Below are positions 40,345 to 42,583 of a stretch of DNA of 42,583 bases, in pieces. The notes beneath the pieces were generated by a model. The model had not been told where the DNA came from. It ran no database searches and worked only from the letters and a program-made list of their open reading frames with translations. Location of the stretch: contig CAAEIG010000155.1 of NCBI GenBank assembly GCA_900755895.1, positions 1 through 42,583 of the forward strand, read 5' to 3'. A program made the position numbers and the translations under genes. How positions within the stretch are numbered: position 1 is the stretch's first letter; every line of letters begins with the position of its first letter. The stretch comes from Clostridia bacterium. GTDB taxonomy: Bacteria > Bacillota > Clostridia > Oscillospirales > Acutalibacteraceae.

Positions 40345-40372
40345 TTTCCAAACGGCAATTATGCCATATAAT
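40345..40372 (+). promoter_or_regulatory. Promoter of the ZapA-domain gene
   Basis: TTTCCA (40345-40350), 16-bp spacer, TATAAT (40367-40372). The transcript would begin near 40379, so the true ATG is 40409 and not the in-frame ATG at 40361. Confidence 0.55.
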
Positions 40373-40408
40373 ATGTTTACACACAGGGAAAGGATGGGTT
40401 GCGAGACT

Positions 40409-41299
40409 ATGGAAAAACGTCGGGTGCGGCTGGAGATCAACGGGGTGGTGTGCGGCCTGATCACCCAGGAGAGCGATGATTATATGAAAAAGCTTGCCGC
40501 CGAGGTGGGCGAGCTGATGACGGAGATACAAATTGCGTCCCCCTACATCACCCGGGAGGCCGCTGCCCTCACCGTAGCGCTGAGCTATTGTGACGACGCC
40601 ACCAAAAACGGCCAGAGACGCCAGCAGCTGCAAGAGCGCGTGGACGAGCTGGAGGTAGAGGCGGAGATCTGGCAGGAAGAAAAAGCGGACATGCTGAAAA
40701 ATGGACCCGGACCGGAGACCCGTGCGCGGATTCAGGCCTTGGAGCAGGAGAATACAGTGTTGCAGGAATCCGCTCAGGAGCTGGAGTCCCTGCGGGAGCA
40801 GGTGACCCGGCTGCGGGACGAAAACGCCGCCCTGCGCCAGGAGACGGAGCAGGTAGCCCAGATGGAATCCCTCCGCCGGGAGGTGGAGCGGCTGCAGGGG
40901 GAGAATGACAGGCTGCGCATGGCTTCCGAGCCCACCCAGGACCAGCAGCGGCTGGTGGAAGAGCTGGAAAAGCTGGCTGCGGACAATGCCGCCCTCAAGC
41001 TGGAAGCTGAGGAAAAGGACGCCCTGCTGCAAAAGGCTGAGCAGGAAAAGCAGTCCACAGTGGCAGCGGCAAAGCGGGCGGTAGAGGAGGCCAAGCGTCT
41101 GGTGGACGAGGCCCAGGCCAAGGCGGCAGCTACGCAGGGGGAAGTTCCCCAGGCAGCGCCTCAGGCGTCCCAAGAGGAGCCGGCCCAGACCCCGGAGGAG
41201 ACTCCCATGGAAAAGCCTCACCGCAGGCGGCGGAATCCCCTGCGCCACGAGGATGAGTATGAGCAGGAGGGGCTTGTCAGCTTTTTTGAGAAGAAATGA
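40409..41299 (+). CDS. zapA: ZapA-domain protein with long coiled coil
   Basis: 296 aa from the ATG at 40409. Residues 4-90 match ZapA (RVRLEINGVVCGLITQES, then SPYITREAAALTVALSY), which crosslinks FtsZ filaments. Residues about 70-250 are rich in Glu, Gln, Leu and Lys in heptad-like order, predicting a long coiled coil. The Ala/Pro/Glu-rich tail ends in a basic RRRRNPLR and FFEKK. Common ZapA proteins are ~80-110 aa, so this is an extended form. The best Shine-Dalgarno (AAAGGA) is 14 bases before the ATG, rather far. The next gene overlaps by ATGA. Confidence 0.8.
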   Translation: MEKRRVRLEINGVVCGLITQESDDYMKKLAAEVGELMTEIQIASPYITREAAALTVALSYCDDATKNGQRRQQLQERVDELEVEAEIWQEEKADMLKNGPGPETRARIQALEQENTVLQESAQELESLREQVTRLRDENAALRQETEQVAQMESLRREVERLQGENDRLRMASEPTQDQQRLVEELEKLAADNAALKLEAEEKDALLQKAEQEKQSTVAAAKRAVEEAKRLVDEAQAKAAATQGEVPQAAPQASQEEPAQTPEETPMEKPHRRRRNPLRHEDEYEQEGLVSFFEKK

Positions 41300-42583
41300 G
41301 AGAGAACAACAGCTTTGAAATCTTGGCTCCCGCGGGGGGGCCGGAAGCCTTGCGGGCAGCGGTGTTCGCAGGGGCGGACGCGGTGTATCTGGGCGGGCCC
41401 TCCTTTGGAGCCAGGGCCAACGCCCAGAATTTTTCCAGAGAACAATTGGCTGAGGCGGTGGCCTTCTGTCATGGCAGAGGTGTGGCGGTCCATGTGACGG
41501 TGAACACCTTGCTCAAGGACGGGGAATTGCCCCAGGCAGAGGAGTTTGTGGAGTTTTTGTGCAGTTTGCCAGTGGACGCCGTGCTGGTTCAGGATATGGG
41601 CCTCTTTGCCCGGCTGCGGCGGCAGGCGCCCCAGCTGCCCATTCACGCCTCCACCCAGATGAGCCTGCACACTCCCGCAGGGGCAAAGCTTCTGTGGGAA
41701 CTGGGGGCCACTCGGGCGGTGCTGTCCCGGGAGATGTCCTTGGAGGAGATCCGGGAGGTGCGCCAGGCCTGTCCCATCCAGCTGGAGAGCTTTGTCCACG
41801 GGGCGCTGTGCATGTCCGTGTCGGGACAATGTCTGCTCAGCGCCATGCTGGGTGGCCGCAGCGGAAACCGGGGGCTGTGCGCTCAGCCCTGCCGTCTGCC
41901 CTTTGGAGCGCCTGGCGGGACTGGCCATGACCTGTCCTTGAAGGATCTCTCCTTTGTCCGGGAGATCGGACAGTTGAAGGACGCGGGGGTGTATTCCGCA
42001 AAAATTGAGGGAAGAATGAAGCGGCCGGAGTACGTGGCGGCCGCAGTTTCCGCCTGCCGTCGGGCCGCCGACGGGGAAGAGGTGCCGGAGACGCTGCTGA
42101 GCCAGTTGGAGGCTGTGTTCTCCCGGTCGGGCTTTACCCAGGGATACCTCACCGGTCAGCGGGGCAGGGGGATGTTCGGCGTGCGGCGGAAAGAGGATGT
42201 GACCCAGGCTACGGAGAAGGTTTTTTCTTCGCTGCGGGGGCTGTATCGGGGAGAGACTCAGAGGGTGTCCGTTTTTCTGGACCTGTCCCAAAAAGAGGAC
42301 CAGCTGACTCTCACGGCCTGGGATGAGGAAAATCACTGTGTCAGTGTGGCGGTTCCGGCGGAGGGCAGCGGCCTTTTGCTGGCGGAACGCTGTGTGCAGC
42401 AGCTGAAAAAGACCGGCGGTACGCCCTTCCGTGTGGAGAACGTGGCCGTGCCCCAGGAGGGTGTTCCCTGCTCGGTGGCGGCCCTCAACGGCCTGCGCAG
42501 GCAGGCGGTGGAGAAGCTGCTGGCCGCCCGGGAGCAGCGGGAGCCCATCCCCTTCGAGCGGCTGGGTGGGGGACACCCGCCCC
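41296..42583 (+). CDS. Peptidase U32-family protein (3' end cut by window)
   Basis: The frame opens at ATG 41296, overlapping the ZapA stop (ATGA), and runs in frame past the window end. At least 429 residues are visible. It starts FEILAPAGGPEALRAAV, has GADAVYLGG, and carries the U32 signature ESFVHGALCMSVSGQC followed by GNRGLCAQPCR, where Cys residues may bind an iron-sulfur cluster. KIEGRMKRPEYV is also typical. Relatives include proteins in tRNA/rRNA hydroxylation (TrhP, RlhA) as well as putative proteases, so the peptidase name is uncertain. Confidence 0.9.
   Translation, partial: MRENNSFEILAPAGGPEALRAAVFAGADAVYLGGPSFGARANAQNFSREQLAEAVAFCHGRGVAVHVTVNTLLKDGELPQAEEFVEFLCSLPVDAVLVQDMGLFARLRRQAPQLPIHASTQMSLHTPAGAKLLWELGATRAVLSREMSLEEIREVRQACPIQLESFVHGALCMSVSGQCLLSAMLGGRSGNRGLCAQPCRLPFGAPGGTGHDLSLKDLSFVREIGQLKDAGVYSAKIEGRMKRPEYVAAAVSACRRAADGEEVPETLLSQLEAVFSRSGFTQGYLTGQRGRGMFGVRRKEDVTQATEKVFSSLRGLYRGETQRVSVFLDLSQKEDQLTLTAWDEENHCVSVAVPAEGSGLLLAERCVQQLKKTGGTPFRVENVAVPQEGVPCSVAALNGLRRQAVEKLLAAREQREPIPFERLGGGHPP

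Overview
The window is about 42.6 kb of compact, GC-rich bacterial chromosome. I infer a Clostridia (Oscillospiraceae-type) gut anaerobe. The supporting features are a SCIFF peptide with its radical SAM maturase, LplABC-type sugar ABC transport driven by a YesM/YesN two-component pair, many glycosidases, extended -10 promoters with AGGAGG ribosome binding sites, and an Oscillospiraceae-style intergenic hairpin repeat. This placement is inference, because there is no rRNA in the window. I saw no insertion sequence, phage gene or CRISPR array.

Layout. 1-3.9 kb: a hairpin repeat, a two-gene heterodimeric ABC exporter, then a second repeat copy. 4.0-7.1 kb: a stand-alone Smr protein, divergent from a Ca2+-type P-ATPase. 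7.1-12.5 kb: a GH35 glycosidase, divergent from a multi-membrane-span GT-C-like protein plus a GT2 glycosyltransferase, with a three-unit palindromic repeat between the two promoters. 12.6-21.2 kb: a carbohydrate locus containing a second GH35 enzyme, two permeases and a solute-binding lipoprotein, divergent from the sensor kinase and AraC-type regulator. 21.3-24.1 kb: a Ser/Lys-rich lipoprotein, an OmpR-type regulator and a kinase in one operon, preceded by four direct repeats spaced exactly 10 bp apart. 24.2-27.2 kb: the SCIFF peptide (48 aa), its maturase and a PLP decarboxylase. 27.4-33.6 kb: two NCS2-like permeases, an iron-sulfur-flavoprotein-like reductase, a TIGR03792-like protein, an SDR and a RibD-C/DHFR-like reductase, all on the plus strand. 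33.7-35.3 kb: a ROK regulator divergent from a MIF-family tautomerase. 35.46-35.54 kb: tRNA-Arg(ACG). 35.6-40.0 kb: a GH13 enzyme and glycogen phosphorylase. 40.4 kb to the end: a ZapA-domain coiled-coil protein and a truncated peptidase U32.

How the genes fit together. The 12.6-21.2 kb block reads as sense, import and hydrolyse a beta-galactoside-like oligosaccharide. The glycosidases lack signal peptides, so hydrolysis would be intracellular. GH13 and GlgP form an alpha-glucan/glycogen module. The least explained block is 27.5-33.6 kb: uptake proteins for a nucleobase-like compound joined to three different reductase folds. I see it as the best candidate for an undescribed pathway. The SCIFF-maturase-decarboxylase operon and the phased regulator sites at 24.1 kb are the next most interesting.
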